In this document: positions 25,876-34,961 of the stretch, piece by piece
Position numbering within the stretch: position 1 is the first letter of the stretch
How the letters are laid out: each line of letters starts with the position of its first letter
From: Roseibium album
GTDB taxonomy: Bacteria > Pseudomonadota > Alphaproteobacteria > Rhizobiales > Stappiaceae
Reading direction: 5' to 3'
Assembly: GCF_001404515.1 (NCBI RefSeq)
Contig: NZ_CXWE01000002.1
Span: 372,001 to 436,000 of the forward strand
Length of the DNA: 64,000 nt
Program-made: the position numbers and the translations under genes
The notes under the pieces: generated by a model
What the model saw: the letters and a program-made list of their open reading frames with translations, nothing else
The model's database searches: none
Told to the model about the DNA's origin: nothing

Positions 25876-25888
25876 ACCGGTGTCCGGC

Positions 25889-26719
25889 TCAGGCCTGCGT
25901 TATTGTCCCCAGTATTTCCGAAACGCTGGCTCGCATTGCCGGCATGGTCGATTTCAGGATTGCCAGCCGGTCAAAAATCTCTGGCTGCTCTTCGAGCGTC
26001 TGCCTCAGCGACGCTCCGAAGGACTGGCGGAGTTCCGTGCCGAGATTGAACTTGCAGACCCGGGTCTGACGCGCAAGACGTCGGCGGATTTCCGGCGGGA
26101 TGCCGCTCCCGCCATGGAGCACCAACGGTTTTGACGTCACATCTTCGATGGATTTCAGGACCTCGAAATCAATTCCGTCCGTTTTTTCAGTCTGCAGATG
26201 CACGTTGCCAACCGAGACCGCAATCGCATCGGCGCCGCTCTCGCGGTCGAAGCGCCCGGCCTCAAGGGGGTCGGTGAAGGCCGAGGCCGCACCGTCCGCA
26301 TAGCCGACATAGCCAACTTCTCCTTCCACCGAAACGCCTGCGGCATGTGCTTCTTCTGCAAGGCCCGCCGTAAGGTCGATATTCTCGGAAATCGGCAGTT
26401 TGGACCCATCGAACATCACCGAGGTGAAGCCGTGATCGATACCACTTCTGCACTCATCGACCGTATAGCCGTGATCCAGATGGCAGACGACCGGCACACG
26501 CGCCTGATCGGCAAGATAACGGATCATCTTTCCGATGACGGGAACGGGTGTGTGCGCCCTGCATCCGGGACCGGCCTGCAGGATGATGGCGCACCCGGCT
26601 TCCTCGGCAGCTTCGACAAAGGCGACCGCATCCTCCCAGCCGAGCACGACAAGCCCGGCAATGGCGTAACGACCGTGTATCGCCGGCTCAAGCACGTCGG
26701 CGAGCGTTGCTGCTGTCAT
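25889..26719 (-). CDS. Class II fructose-bisphosphate aldolase family protein, IolJ-like
   Basis: Zinc-dependent aldolase of 276 residues. The zinc-binding region is VVCHLDHGYTVDE with FTSVMFDGSKLP after it, then VEGEVGYVGYADG, VGNVHLQTEKT and the phosphate-binding LHGGSGIPPE. ATG 26719 overlaps the iolB stop (ATGA). In an inositol operon the fitting role is cleavage of 6-phospho-5-dehydro-2-deoxy-gluconate to malonate semialdehyde and dihydroxyacetone phosphate, the IolJ step. A methylmalonate-semialdehyde dehydrogenase (IolA) is not in the window. A longer in-frame upstream start would overlap iolB and is unlikely. Confidence 0.83.
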   Translation of the reverse strand: MTAATLADVLEPAIHGRYAIAGLVVLGWEDAVAFVEAAEEAGCAIILQAGPGCRAHTPVPVIGKMIRYLADQARVPVVCHLDHGYTVDECRSGIDHGFTSVMFDGSKLPISENIDLTAGLAEEAHAAGVSVEGEVGYVGYADGAASAFTDPLEAGRFDRESGADAIAVSVGNVHLQTEKTDGIDFEVLKSIEDVTSKPLVLHGGSGIPPEIRRRLARQTRVCKFNLGTELRQSFGASLRQTLEEQPEIFDRLAILKSTMPAMRASVSEILGTITQA

Positions 26720-27558
26720 TTGAACTTCGCGATCATGTCCTTGATGCCGGGGATGGTTTCGATCTGCCAGGCGTGATCCGGCTGGAAGAACTGCACAAGC
26801 GAACGCTGCGACAGACCGCCCAGAATCGTGAAATAGTACATCTGGTATCCGGGTGCGACGACACACGGATGGTAGCCTTTGTCCAGAACGATCGTGGATC
26901 CGTCGACGATATGATAGGCATCACCGACTTCGCCATCCTCTCGCTGGACCAGTTGCATGCCGAAGCCGTTTTTGGGCCGGAACCTGAAATTGTAGGTTTC
27001 GTCATGACGGCTCTCTTCCGGCAAACGGTCGGTGTCATGCTTGTGCGGCGGGAACCCGGACCATCCCCCCTCCCCAACCGTGAACAGTTCGGAGACGAGC
27101 AGCCGCCCGACCTTGTCGTGAAACTTCGTTCCAAGGATATGCTTGATCTTGCGATGGGTTTTGGTGTCGTCAGATCCGTATTGAACAAGATCGATATCTG
27201 CAGCCCGGACATCAAAGGGGTCGAGCACCTTGTCGTATTTGGCACCGGCGATGAAAACTTCCGCGTCATCGCTTACACAGACGAACCGCGCTTTCGCGCC
27301 GCTGGGGACATAGACCCCTTCCGGTTCCCCGTCCCAGACGTCGACACCTCGATTGCCGATTGCAGCAAAAGCAACACCTTCAACATCAACATCCACGCTT
27401 CCGGTCGCAGGAACGACTGCGGTTTCGTATCCCGGCACGGTATATTCGAAAGCCTGGCCGCGGCTCAGTTTGACGATATTGAAGTAGTTCAGCGGAACCC
27501 GGCTGTCCTCGACATCGACGATCGCCTTGTTTTCATTGTCATAGGGAGGAAAGTGCAT
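26716..27558 (-). CDS. iolB: 5-deoxy-glucuronate isomerase
   Basis: IolB, 280 residues, the expected size. It isomerises 5-deoxy-glucuronate to 5-dehydro-2-deoxy-gluconate in the cytoplasmic inositol pathway. The bicupin fold is supported by the conserved segment GFPPHKHDTDR, which contains metal-ligand histidines, by EETYNFRF-like HDETYNFRFRP, and by DKGYHPCVVAPGYQMYYF. It sits between iolC (12 bases upstream) and the aldolase gene (four-base overlap), an order that follows the reaction sequence. Confidence 0.95.
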   Translation of the reverse strand: MHFPPYDNENKAIVDVEDSRVPLNYFNIVKLSRGQAFEYTVPGYETAVVPATGSVDVDVEGVAFAAIGNRGVDVWDGEPEGVYVPSGAKARFVCVSDDAEVFIAGAKYDKVLDPFDVRAADIDLVQYGSDDTKTHRKIKHILGTKFHDKVGRLLVSELFTVGEGGWSGFPPHKHDTDRLPEESRHDETYNFRFRPKNGFGMQLVQREDGEVGDAYHIVDGSTIVLDKGYHPCVVAPGYQMYYFTILGGLSQRSLVQFFQPDHAWQIETIPGIKDMIAKFK

Positions 27559-27570
27559 CTGTGTGTCTCC

Positions 27571-28545
27571 TCAGGACTGTGGGGCTGAGTGATTGGAAAG
27601 AAATACGCCAAGTTCGGCAGGCGTCGGCATCGCGGGCGCACATCCAAATTTTGATACGACCATTGCGGCGGCGGCCGATCCTCTGAGAACGGCGTCTTCA
27701 AGGGAAAGTTCTGCGGCAAGCGACGCCATGAGCGAGGCCATGAACGCATCTCCCGCCCCCATCGGCTTGATCGCATCAACGGCAAAGATTCCGGTTTCAA
27801 ACGAACGGCCCGGGGAAAAGGCGATCGACCCGCGCTCACCCATCTTGTAGATCGTGGTCTTGTCGGACGATCCCAGTTTGCCGGCAAGTTTCAGCCCGTC
27901 CTCGTGCGTTCCATTGGCAACGACGGCAAACTCGTCATCGTTGCCAACCACAACATCCGCGGCTTCGATCGCCGCCCGGTAGATCTCGGCAGCTTCCTTT
28001 GCGCTTGGCCAGGAATACGGCCGGTAGTCAAGGTCGATCACCACCAGCGCACCGGCGGCGCGCGCGCGTTCCATCGCCGTGAGCGTTGCCTCCCGGGACG
28101 GGCTTGCGGCAAGCGCCGTACCTGTCAGCACCAATGAATCGAATGCCTCGAAAGCAACACCGAGAACCTGATCTTCGCTCAGTAGAAGATCGGAGGCATT
28201 ATTGCGATACAGGGTGTTTTGTGTGTTCTCGATCCGGGTTTCCGTCACCGCAAGCGACGTGCGCGATTCACCCGACAGAACCCGGACATGCTCAGTCCCG
28301 ATACCGTAGTTTTTCAGCTGGTTGAGGACAAAGCGGCCGATTGAGTCGTCGGAAACACACGTCAGAAGACTGACCGACAAGCCGTGCCGGGCGATTCCCG
28401 CGGCAATATTGCCGGAAGACCCTCCAAGCGCTGTTGTAAACCGCGTTGCGCGCTCTGCCTCCGCGCCCGGCGGGTCGGCATAGAAATCCATCCCGGCCCG
28501 GCCGAGAACCAGAAACTTTGAGCGCGAAGTGAGAGAGGCCGGCAA
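27571..28545 (-). CDS. iolC: 5-dehydro-2-deoxygluconokinase (PfkB family)
   Basis: Carbohydrate kinase of about 324 residues that phosphorylates 5-dehydro-2-deoxy-gluconate. PfkB signatures are present: FTTALGGSSGNIAAGIARHG near the N-terminus and IKPMGAGDAFMASLMA (the second signature with the catalytic Asp in GAGD) near the C-terminus. The start is not straightforward: no ATG lies near the conserved N-terminus, and TTG 28545 is the best choice, with AAGGG about ten bases upstream and three bases after the iolD stop. The open frame extends to 28647 but overlaps iolD. Confidence 0.92.
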   Translation of the reverse strand: MPASLTSRSKFLVLGRAGMDFYADPPGAEAERATRFTTALGGSSGNIAAGIARHGLSVSLLTCVSDDSIGRFVLNQLKNYGIGTEHVRVLSGESRTSLAVTETRIENTQNTLYRNNASDLLLSEDQVLGVAFEAFDSLVLTGTALAASPSREATLTAMERARAAGALVVIDLDYRPYSWPSAKEAAEIYRAAIEAADVVVGNDDEFAVVANGTHEDGLKLAGKLGSSDKTTIYKMGERGSIAFSPGRSFETGIFAVDAIKPMGAGDAFMASLMASLAAELSLEDAVLRGSAAAAMVVSKFGCAPAMPTPAELGVFLSNHSAPQS

Positions 28546-28547
28546 GG

Positions 28548-30428
28548 TTACACGCCCTTTCTTTGAGGAGCGCGACCGGCTTCCCAATCCTCGTGTGCCT
28601 TGCGCACGCGCTCGCTGTTCGTGACTTGCGGTGTTCCGACCTCCCACCAGGTATGGCCTTCCTGGGTCCAGCCTTCGAAGGCATCCACCTTCAGCGAGAT
28701 GACATAGGTCCGGTCGGACTGCCGCGCCCTGCCGAATGCATCCTGGAGGTCCGCGATCGAATGCACTGTCTCGGCATTCGCCCCCATCGCCCTTGCATGA
28801 GATTCGAAGTCGACTGCGAACGGTTCGACGGCCAGTTTGCAGTCGGCAATCAGGTTGTTGTAGGACTCGTTACCGGTATTGTTCTGCAACTTGTTGATGA
28901 CGGCAAAACCGCCATTGTCACAGACAACGACAATCATCTTCGCCCCCGCAAGGACGGACGAATAGATGTCGGAATTGAGCAGCATGTAAGAACCGTCACC
29001 GACAAAGATGATGGTTTCCCGGTCGGGATTTTTTTCCATCTGGCCAAGTCTTGCACCCCAGCCTCCCGCAATTTCGTAACCCATGCAGGAAAAGCCGAAT
29101 TCGACGTCAACGCTGCCGGTGGATTTCGTGCGCCAGTTGGCGGTCACTTCAGCCGGCAGTCCCCCTGCCGCCGCAACGACCCGGTCTTCGGCATGGCATA
29201 TGTCGTTTATCGCCCCGATCACCTGTGCATAGGACAATGGCCGGTTGCTTCCGTCTTTGGTTACTGGAGAGGAGTTGTCGTCCAGGTAGACCGACCAATC
29301 GGCCCGTTCATTCGCGGCCCGTTCCAGCCAGCCCGATGGCGACACATAGGAGCCGAGCGCATCGGAAAGCGCGGGCAAGGTCAGTTTCGCATCACCGACA
29401 ACCGGTGTGGACAGGTGCTTTGCAGCGTCATGTCGTCCTACATTCACCGTGACAATCTGCGCGTCCTCGGCAAAGGCCGTCCAGGAGCCTGTGGTAAAGT
29501 CCTGTAACCGCGTCCCAACAGCCAGAATGACATCGGCATCCTTTGCCAGGTTGTTGGCGGAATTCGATCCCGTGACGCCAATCGGCCCGCAATTCAGATC
29601 GTCTGAATGAACGAGGTTGGCGCGACCTGCTATCGTCTCGACAACGGGGATCCGGTGCCGATGAGCAAAGTCCGTCATCTCCGCAGTCGCAAGTGAATAT
29701 TGAACGCCTCCACCGGCGATGATCAATGGACGTTCTGCTGTTTTCAGCGCGTCCGCTGCAACATGCAGTTCCCGTTCATCGGGCATTTGCCGCCGCAGGT
29801 AATGGGTTTTGGCTTCAAAGAATCTTTCAGGGTAGTCGTAAGCCCATCCCTGGACATCCTGAGGCAGGCCCAGGAACACGGGGCCGCAATCAGCCGGATC
29901 GACCAGTGTATTGATGGCAGCCGGCAACGACTGCAGCAACTGGGCCGGATGGGTGATCCGGTCCCAGTATCTCGTCACGCTCTTGAACGCATCATTCACC
30001 GAAAGGCCCGGATTGTTGGTATGTTCGACCTGCTGCAGAACCGGATCCGGCAAACGCGTCACAAAGGCATCGCCCGCCAGCATCAGGAGCGGCAACCGGT
30101 TCGTATGCGCAATCCCGGCCGACGTCAGCAGGTTTGTGGTCCCGGGGCCTGCGGACGATGTCGCGAACATAAAGCGCCGGCGCAGCTGCTGCTTGGCATA
30201 CCCGACGGCGGCCATGGCCATCGACTGCTCATTCTGACCGCGCCAAAGCGGCAATTCCTCTTTGTGTTCGTAAAGCGCTTCGCCGAGGCAGGTCACGTTG
30301 CCATGCCCGAAAATACCAAAACCTCCGGCGCAAAACCTGATTGTCTGGCCGTCTATCTCGACAAACTGTGCAGCAAGATAGCGAACAAGAGCCTGCGCCA
30401 TCGTCAGGCGTACCGTCTTCTGGACCAT
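28548..30428 (-). CDS. iolD: 3D-(3,5/4)-trihydroxycyclohexane-1,2-dione acylhydrolase
   Basis: Thiamine-diphosphate enzyme of 626 residues that opens the inositol-derived ring to 5-deoxy-glucuronate. It shows the N-terminal ThDP segment GIFGHGNVTCLGEAL, with the glutamate-containing RGQNEQSMAMAAVGYAKQ, and the C-terminal Mg/ThDP motif FVGDGSYMLLNSDIYS. ATG 30428 is preferred (GGGAGG 11 bases upstream); a TTG twelve bases earlier is possible. It is the first gene of the minus-strand iolD-C-B-aldolase operon. A LacI-type palindrome lies 83-102 bases upstream, shared with the divergent dehydrogenase gene. Confidence 0.95.
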   Translation of the reverse strand: MVQKTVRLTMAQALVRYLAAQFVEIDGQTIRFCAGGFGIFGHGNVTCLGEALYEHKEELPLWRGQNEQSMAMAAVGYAKQQLRRRFMFATSSAGPGTTNLLTSAGIAHTNRLPLLMLAGDAFVTRLPDPVLQQVEHTNNPGLSVNDAFKSVTRYWDRITHPAQLLQSLPAAINTLVDPADCGPVFLGLPQDVQGWAYDYPERFFEAKTHYLRRQMPDERELHVAADALKTAERPLIIAGGGVQYSLATAEMTDFAHRHRIPVVETIAGRANLVHSDDLNCGPIGVTGSNSANNLAKDADVILAVGTRLQDFTTGSWTAFAEDAQIVTVNVGRHDAAKHLSTPVVGDAKLTLPALSDALGSYVSPSGWLERAANERADWSVYLDDNSSPVTKDGSNRPLSYAQVIGAINDICHAEDRVVAAAGGLPAEVTANWRTKSTGSVDVEFGFSCMGYEIAGGWGARLGQMEKNPDRETIIFVGDGSYMLLNSDIYSSVLAGAKMIVVVCDNGGFAVINKLQNNTGNESYNNLIADCKLAVEPFAVDFESHARAMGANAETVHSIADLQDAFGRARQSDRTYVISLKVDAFEGWTQEGHTWWEVGTPQVTNSERVRKAHEDWEAGRAPQRKGV

Positions 30429-30510
30429 AGGCCTCAACACCTCCCGGAACGGATATTTTGTTTGCGGTCCTGGGGACCCTTGACTGTGGAAGCTAATGGG
30501 TGTTTAGCTG

Positions 30511-30530
30511 TTTTGCAAGCGGTTGCAAAA
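30511..30530. promoter_or_regulatory. LacI-type operator, iolD/dehydrogenase divergent promoter
   Basis: TTTTGCAAGCGGTTGCAAAA is an inverted repeat with eight-base perfect arms. It differs at one base from the perfect palindrome at 34857-34876 upstream of the LacI regulator gene. It lies between the two divergent inositol operons and directly abuts the first possible start codon of the plus-strand gene, so binding there would block both promoters. Confidence 0.8.
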
Positions 30531-31667
30531 ATGGATCAAAAACGAATGGAAAAGCGCGAGATCGGCATCGGCATCATCGGCGGTGGCTACATGGGCAAAG
30601 CTCATGCCGTTGCCATGCATTCCGTCGGCGCCGTGTTCGACACGAAATTGCGGCCCGTGCTGGAAATGGTTTGCACGACCACAGTGGACGGCGCGGCGGC
30701 AAAGGCACGCGAACTCGGTTTCAAACGCTCAACCGCGGACTGGCGGGAACTGGTCACGGACCCCGGGGTCGAAGCGGTGGTAATCGCCTCTCCCCAGGGC
30801 ACCCATCTTGAGATCGCAACAACCGCGTTCGAACTCGGGAAACCGGTGTTTTGCGAAAAACCGCTCGGACAGGATCTCCAGCAAAGCCGCGATATGACAG
30901 CCGCAGCGAAGGTTTCGGGCTGCGTCAACATGGTTGGCTTCAACTATATCCGCACACCGGCTTCGCAGCTCGCACGAGAAATCATCGAAGCGGGCGAGAT
31001 CGGCGACATCACCTACCTGCGCGGCGAACACACCGAAGATTTCTTTGCGGATCCGAACTTGCCGGGAACGTGGCGCGCGCAAGGCCGCGCCAACGGCAAC
31101 ATGGGAGATCTGGCACCACACATCATCAACGGCACACAGGCGCTCGCAGGCCCCATCGAACGTGTGCTCGCCGAAATCGATACTGTCGTGAAGGAACGGC
31201 CTTCCGGTCAGGGCATGACACCCGTTACCAATGACGATCAGGCACAACTCATGTGCCGGTTCGCTTCCGGAGCCCTCGGAGCCCTCTACATCAGCCGCAC
31301 CGCCTGGGGCCGCAAGATGGGTTATGCCTACGAAATCTTCGGCACGAAGGGCTCCATTCGTTTCGACCAGGAAGATCAGAACGCGCTTTGGCTGTATGAA
31401 GGCGGCCAAAACCCTGCAAGGGAAGGTTTCCGGAAAATTCTGACCGGGCCGCATCACCCGGACTATGTCAATTTTTGTCTTGGTCCCGGCCATGGCACCG
31501 GCTACCAGGACCAGATCATTATCGAGGCAAAGGACTTCCTGACCGCCATCGAAACAGGACAGAACATCTGGCCCTCCTTTGAGGACGGGCTTTACGTAAA
31601 CCAGGTCATCGAGGCGGCCTGGAAATCACACGAATCCAAAAGCTGGATTAAACTCGACGACGTCTAG
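30531..31667 (+). CDS. Gfo/Idh/MocA oxidoreductase, inositol dehydrogenase-like
   Basis: NAD-dependent sugar or polyol dehydrogenase of about 378 residues. The Rossmann motif IGIIGGGYMGKAHA is at the N-terminus, the catalytic-lysine motif VFCEKPLG follows, and GDLAPHIING lies in the C-terminal domain. The start may be ATG 30531, which immediately follows the operator, or ATG 30546; neither has a good ribosome binding site. The frame stays open far upstream through antisense iolD, which is not coding. In this regulon it likely oxidises an inositol isomer (myo- or scyllo-) to the inosose that enters the iol pathway. Confidence 0.87.
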   Translation: MDQKRMEKREIGIGIIGGGYMGKAHAVAMHSVGAVFDTKLRPVLEMVCTTTVDGAAAKARELGFKRSTADWRELVTDPGVEAVVIASPQGTHLEIATTAFELGKPVFCEKPLGQDLQQSRDMTAAAKVSGCVNMVGFNYIRTPASQLAREIIEAGEIGDITYLRGEHTEDFFADPNLPGTWRAQGRANGNMGDLAPHIINGTQALAGPIERVLAEIDTVVKERPSGQGMTPVTNDDQAQLMCRFASGALGALYISRTAWGRKMGYAYEIFGTKGSIRFDQEDQNALWLYEGGQNPAREGFRKILTGPHHPDYVNFCLGPGHGTGYQDQIIIEAKDFLTAIETGQNIWPSFEDGLYVNQVIEAAWKSHESKSWIKLDDV

Positions 31668-31698
31668 GCAAAACAGGCTGCCTGACCGTCATTTCTGG

Positions 31699-32610
31699 AT
31701 GAATCACATGACAATCAAGATCGGAAATGCGCCCTGTTCCTGGGGTGTTGAATTCGCTGATGATCCGCGCAATCCCTCATGGCAGACGGTACTGGACCAA
31801 TGCCGGGATGCCGGGTACCGGGGCATAGAACTCGGTCCGGTCGGCTTCATGCCGGAAGATCCGGCAATACTGGGTGCTGCCCTGGAAGAACGGGATCTTG
31901 AGCTGATCGGCGGCGTCGTGTTCCGCCCCTTTCACGACCCTTCGAAGTGGGATGATGTGAAGGATGGTGCCGTGCGCACCTGTGAAGCGCTCAAGGCACA
32001 TGGCGCTCGGCACCTTGTGCTGATCGATTCCATTTCACCGCGCCGTGCTCCAACGGCAGGCCGGCCGTCGGAAGCCGAAAAGATGTCGGCGTCTGAATGG
32101 GTCGACTATCGCACCAGGATCCACGACATTGCAAAGATGGGTACTGAAGAATACGGCCTTGTGACCGCAATCCATCCGCATGCGGGCGGGTTTATGGACT
32201 TCGAGGACGAGATCGAGCGCCTGCTTGAGGAGGTCGACAGTTCCCTTCTGAAGATCTGCCTTGATACGGGACACAGCCTTTACGCAGATTTCGATCCCCT
32301 CGCGTTCATGGAACGCCACATGGACCGGATTTCCTACATGCATTTCAAGGACATCGACCCAAAGGTCCGAAGCGAGACTGTCGCCAATCGAACCGATTTC
32401 TACGAGGCCTGCGGCAACGGAATTTTCTGTAACCTGGGCAAGGGCGCGGTCGACTTTCCTGCCGTCAAGGCAAAGCTGGAAGCAGCTGGCTTCGAGGGCT
32501 GGTGCACGGTTGAGCAGGACTGCGATCCCGAACAGGCCCAGTCGCCGCTGGATGATGCGCGCGAAAATCGGTCTTATCTTCACTCTATCGGTTTTGAGGT
32601 CGCGTCATGA
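31699..32610 (+). CDS. Sugar phosphate isomerase/epimerase-family protein, IolE-like
   Basis: TIM-barrel xylose-isomerase-like protein of 303 residues. The opening IKIGNAPCSWGVEFADDP is typical for inosose dehydratase/IolE-type proteins. Metal-site candidates are AIHPHAGGFMDFEDEIERLL, CLDTGHS and YMHFKDID. In the inositol pathway IolE dehydrates 2-keto-myo-inositol to the dione used by IolD, and no other IolE candidate exists here. ATG 31699 and ATG 31708 are both possible starts. It overlaps the next gene by four bases. Confidence 0.83.
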   Translation: MNHMTIKIGNAPCSWGVEFADDPRNPSWQTVLDQCRDAGYRGIELGPVGFMPEDPAILGAALEERDLELIGGVVFRPFHDPSKWDDVKDGAVRTCEALKAHGARHLVLIDSISPRRAPTAGRPSEAEKMSASEWVDYRTRIHDIAKMGTEEYGLVTAIHPHAGGFMDFEDEIERLLEEVDSSLLKICLDTGHSLYADFDPLAFMERHMDRISYMHFKDIDPKVRSETVANRTDFYEACGNGIFCNLGKGAVDFPAVKAKLEAAGFEGWCTVEQDCDPEQAQSPLDDARENRSYLHSIGFEVAS

Positions 32611-33746
32611 CCAGGCTCAAATGGGGAATGATCGGCGGTGGCGAAGGCTCGCAAATCGGCCCGGCTCACCGCATCAGCGCGTCTCTCGACGGGCATTTTC
32701 AACTGACCGCCGCAGCACTCGACATTGATCCGGAACGGGGCAAATCCTACGCGGTTCAACTGGGTGTCGCCGAGGACCGAGCCTATGGAAACTGGCAGGA
32801 AATGCTGGCAGGTGAGCGAGACAGGCCGGATCGGCTCGATCTGGTAACCATCGCCACACCCAATGCGACTCACTTCGAAATCTCCCGCGCGTTTCTGGAA
32901 GCCGGCTTTCACGTTCTTTGCGAAAAGCCATTGACGATGACTGCGGACGAGGCCGAGCAGATCGTCGCGATCACCAGCGAGACCGGCAGGATCTGCGCGG
33001 TGAACTATGGTTACAGCGGCTATCCCCTTGTGCGGCAGATGCGGGCCATGGTCGCCGAAGGTGAACTTGGCAGGATCCGCCTGATCAAGGCGGAATTCGC
33101 TCATGGATTCCATGCGGACGCGGAAGAGGCGGACAATCCGCGGATTCGCTGGCGGTACGATCCCGAGCAGGCAGGGACCTCTGCCGTGTTCGCGGACGCG
33201 GGCATTCACGCCTTCCACATGGCTTGTTTCGTCGCCGGTCAGACGCCGACCGAGCTCTCTGCCGATTTTGCTTCCATGGTCGGCGACCGGCAGTTGGAAG
33301 ACGACGCCATGATCAATATCCGGCTGTCGGACGGTGCGCTTTGCCGACTCTGGACCAGCGCTATCGCGGTCGGCCGGATGCACGGCCTGACCCTTCAGGT
33401 TTTTGGTGAAAAAGGTGGGCTTTCCTGGCAGCAGCAACACCCTGAACAGCTGCACTGGACGCCGTTGAACGGTCGAACCCAGATTCTGGAACGTGGGGAC
33501 GCAGCATTGTCACCTCAGGCAGTCCGGGCTTCCAGAATCCCGATTGGTCACGCAGAAGGCATGCCGGTTGCCTTCGCCAACATCTATCACGACCTGGCTG
33601 AGGTATTGAGGGCGAAAAAACTAGGAAGCGCCGCCGATCCTCTTGCGCTGGATTACCCAACCGCCCTGGACGGACTATGGTCCATGCGCGCGATCGAGGC
33701 CGCGGCAAAGTCTGCAAAATCCGGAGGTGCCTGGGTAGGCATGTAG
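32607..33746 (+). CDS. Gfo/Idh/MocA oxidoreductase
   Basis: Second NAD-dependent dehydrogenase of the inositol cluster, 379 residues, coupled to the IolE-like gene by an ATGA overlap. It has the nucleotide motif WGMIGGGEGSQIGPAH, catalytic lysine motif VLCEKPLTM, and a C-terminal segment FADAGIHAFHMACFV with metal- or substrate-site histidines. It is not closely alike to the first dehydrogenase of the cluster, so the two probably handle different inositol isomers or intermediates. A convergent hairpin follows. Confidence 0.85.
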   Translation: MTRLKWGMIGGGEGSQIGPAHRISASLDGHFQLTAAALDIDPERGKSYAVQLGVAEDRAYGNWQEMLAGERDRPDRLDLVTIATPNATHFEISRAFLEAGFHVLCEKPLTMTADEAEQIVAITSETGRICAVNYGYSGYPLVRQMRAMVAEGELGRIRLIKAEFAHGFHADAEEADNPRIRWRYDPEQAGTSAVFADAGIHAFHMACFVAGQTPTELSADFASMVGDRQLEDDAMINIRLSDGALCRLWTSAIAVGRMHGLTLQVFGEKGGLSWQQQHPEQLHWTPLNGRTQILERGDAALSPQAVRASRIPIGHAEGMPVAFANIYHDLAEVLRAKKLGSAADPLALDYPTALDGLWSMRAIEAAAKSAKSGGAWVGM

Positions 33747-33754
33747 GCACTGAC

Positions 33755-33781
33755 GCGCAGTCGCCCCCGCGGCGGCTGCGC
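33755..33781. terminator. Bidirectional hairpin between dehydrogenase and LacI genes
   Basis: An 11-base-pair stem with one G-T pair (GCGCAGTCGCC at 33755-33765 against 33771-33781) fills the 37-base gap between the convergent stops of the dehydrogenase and the LacI-type regulator. It can end transcription in both directions. Confidence 0.6.
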
Positions 33782-33783
33782 CC

Positions 33784-34788
33784 TTATGGATCGGTGACGG
33801 GCCGCAATGAACCACGGTCGATCACCGAACAGGGAAACAGCCTGATTTCGGGACTTCTGCCGGGGTTTTCGACCATGCCCACCACGAGTTCTACCGAACT
33901 CATGATGATGTCGCGAATCGGCTGCCTGATGGTGGTGAGTGAATAGGAGTCCCAACTGGCCATTCCGATATCGTTGAAGCCCAGAAAACCGATGTCTTCC
34001 GGTATCGACTGGCCTGCGGCGCGGGCGGCGTCCATTGCCCCCATGCAGATAAGGTCGTCACCGCAAAAAACGGCCTCCACACGTCTGTCATCGAGAACCT
34101 CGCGCATCGCGTCGCGGCCGGCCTGGTATGTATAGTTTTCCGCGTAACTGATCTTTGCGACGTCCAGGCCGAGTTTTTTGGCAGTCTGCACAAATCCGGT
34201 CGAGCGGTCCTGTGTCGACGTCGCGCTTTCAGGTCCGCCGAGCAGCGCGACGGTTTTGTAGCCACGTTCGGCAAAGGTCTGCGCCGCCATCGCGCCGCAA
34301 TATTCATTGTCGATGCCAACCACATGGACATTCGCATTTGCCTGGAATTTGCCGAATGTATGGATCACAGGTATCCCGGCAGTCTGAAATGCAGTGGCAA
34401 AGCTGGTCGGCAACGTGGATGTCGCGACGATGACGCCGTCGACACTGTATTGACGAAGAAGTTCGACGATTTTCCTCGGTGACGTTTCACCGGAAAGGTT
34501 GACCAGCAGGGGCCGCAGTTCCCGTTTCTGCAGCTCACTTGTGAACAGGTCGAAAACATCAAGAAACGCAGGATTTTGGAAATTGTTGGCAACAAGGCCG
34601 ATCAGCTTGGTTCGGTTTGTTGCAAGGCTTCTTGCAATGAGCGATGGCCTGTAGCCGAGCGTTTTTGCTGCCTTCTCCACTTTTTCGCGTGTGCGCGCGG
34701 ACACGCTGGCACCGTCGGTGAAAGTGCGCGAGACCGCCGAACGGGAAACGCCTGCGAGTTCTGCGACTTCCTTTAATGTAACCGCCAA
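33784..34788 (-). CDS. LacI-family repressor of the inositol regulon
   Basis: Repressor of 334 residues. The N-terminal LacI helix-turn-helix reads LKEVAELAGVSRSAVSRTF with the hinge-helix segment YRPSLIARSLATN, followed by a periplasmic-binding-protein-like effector domain. It is divergent from the inositol-type ABC operon with the perfect palindrome TTTTGCAACCGGTTGCAAAA 69 bases upstream of its start. A one-base variant lies between iolD and the dehydrogenase gene. The CGGTTGCA-like core fits LacI/GalR operators. It therefore most likely represses uptake and catabolism together and is autoregulated. The inducer is inferred to be inositol or an early intermediate. Confidence 0.9.
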   Translation of the reverse strand: MAVTLKEVAELAGVSRSAVSRTFTDGASVSARTREKVEKAAKTLGYRPSLIARSLATNRTKLIGLVANNFQNPAFLDVFDLFTSELQKRELRPLLVNLSGETSPRKIVELLRQYSVDGVIVATSTLPTSFATAFQTAGIPVIHTFGKFQANANVHVVGIDNEYCGAMAAQTFAERGYKTVALLGGPESATSTQDRSTGFVQTAKKLGLDVAKISYAENYTYQAGRDAMREVLDDRRVEAVFCGDDLICMGAMDAARAAGQSIPEDIGFLGFNDIGMASWDSYSLTTIRQPIRDIIMSSVELVVGMVENPGRSPEIRLFPCSVIDRGSLRPVTDP

Positions 34789-34856
34789 GTCCCTTGCCCA
34801 ACCAAATCAGCCACCAATTCCTCCGAAACTACACGAAAGCCCAACCTCGTCAATTT

Positions 34857-34876
34857 TTTTGCAACCGGTTGCAAAA
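34857..34876. promoter_or_regulatory. LacI-type operator, regulator/ABC importer divergent promoter
   Basis: TTTTGCAACCGGTTGCAAAA is a perfect 20-base palindrome in the 173-base gap between the LacI gene and the binding-protein gene. It matches the operator at 30511-30530 in 19 of 20 positions. Confidence 0.85.
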
Positions 34877-34961
34877 TTCTCTGGATTGTGTTTGTTTGAT
34901 CTGAGGCACGCTTCCAAGTGAAGGAAGTGCAACTTTGTGCCTGTAATTTTGGGAGGAACGG

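Noticed and set aside
29700-30530. Apparent long N-terminal extension of the inositol dehydrogenase frame
   Set aside because: It is antisense to iolD and crosses the divergent promoter and operator, so it cannot be coding.
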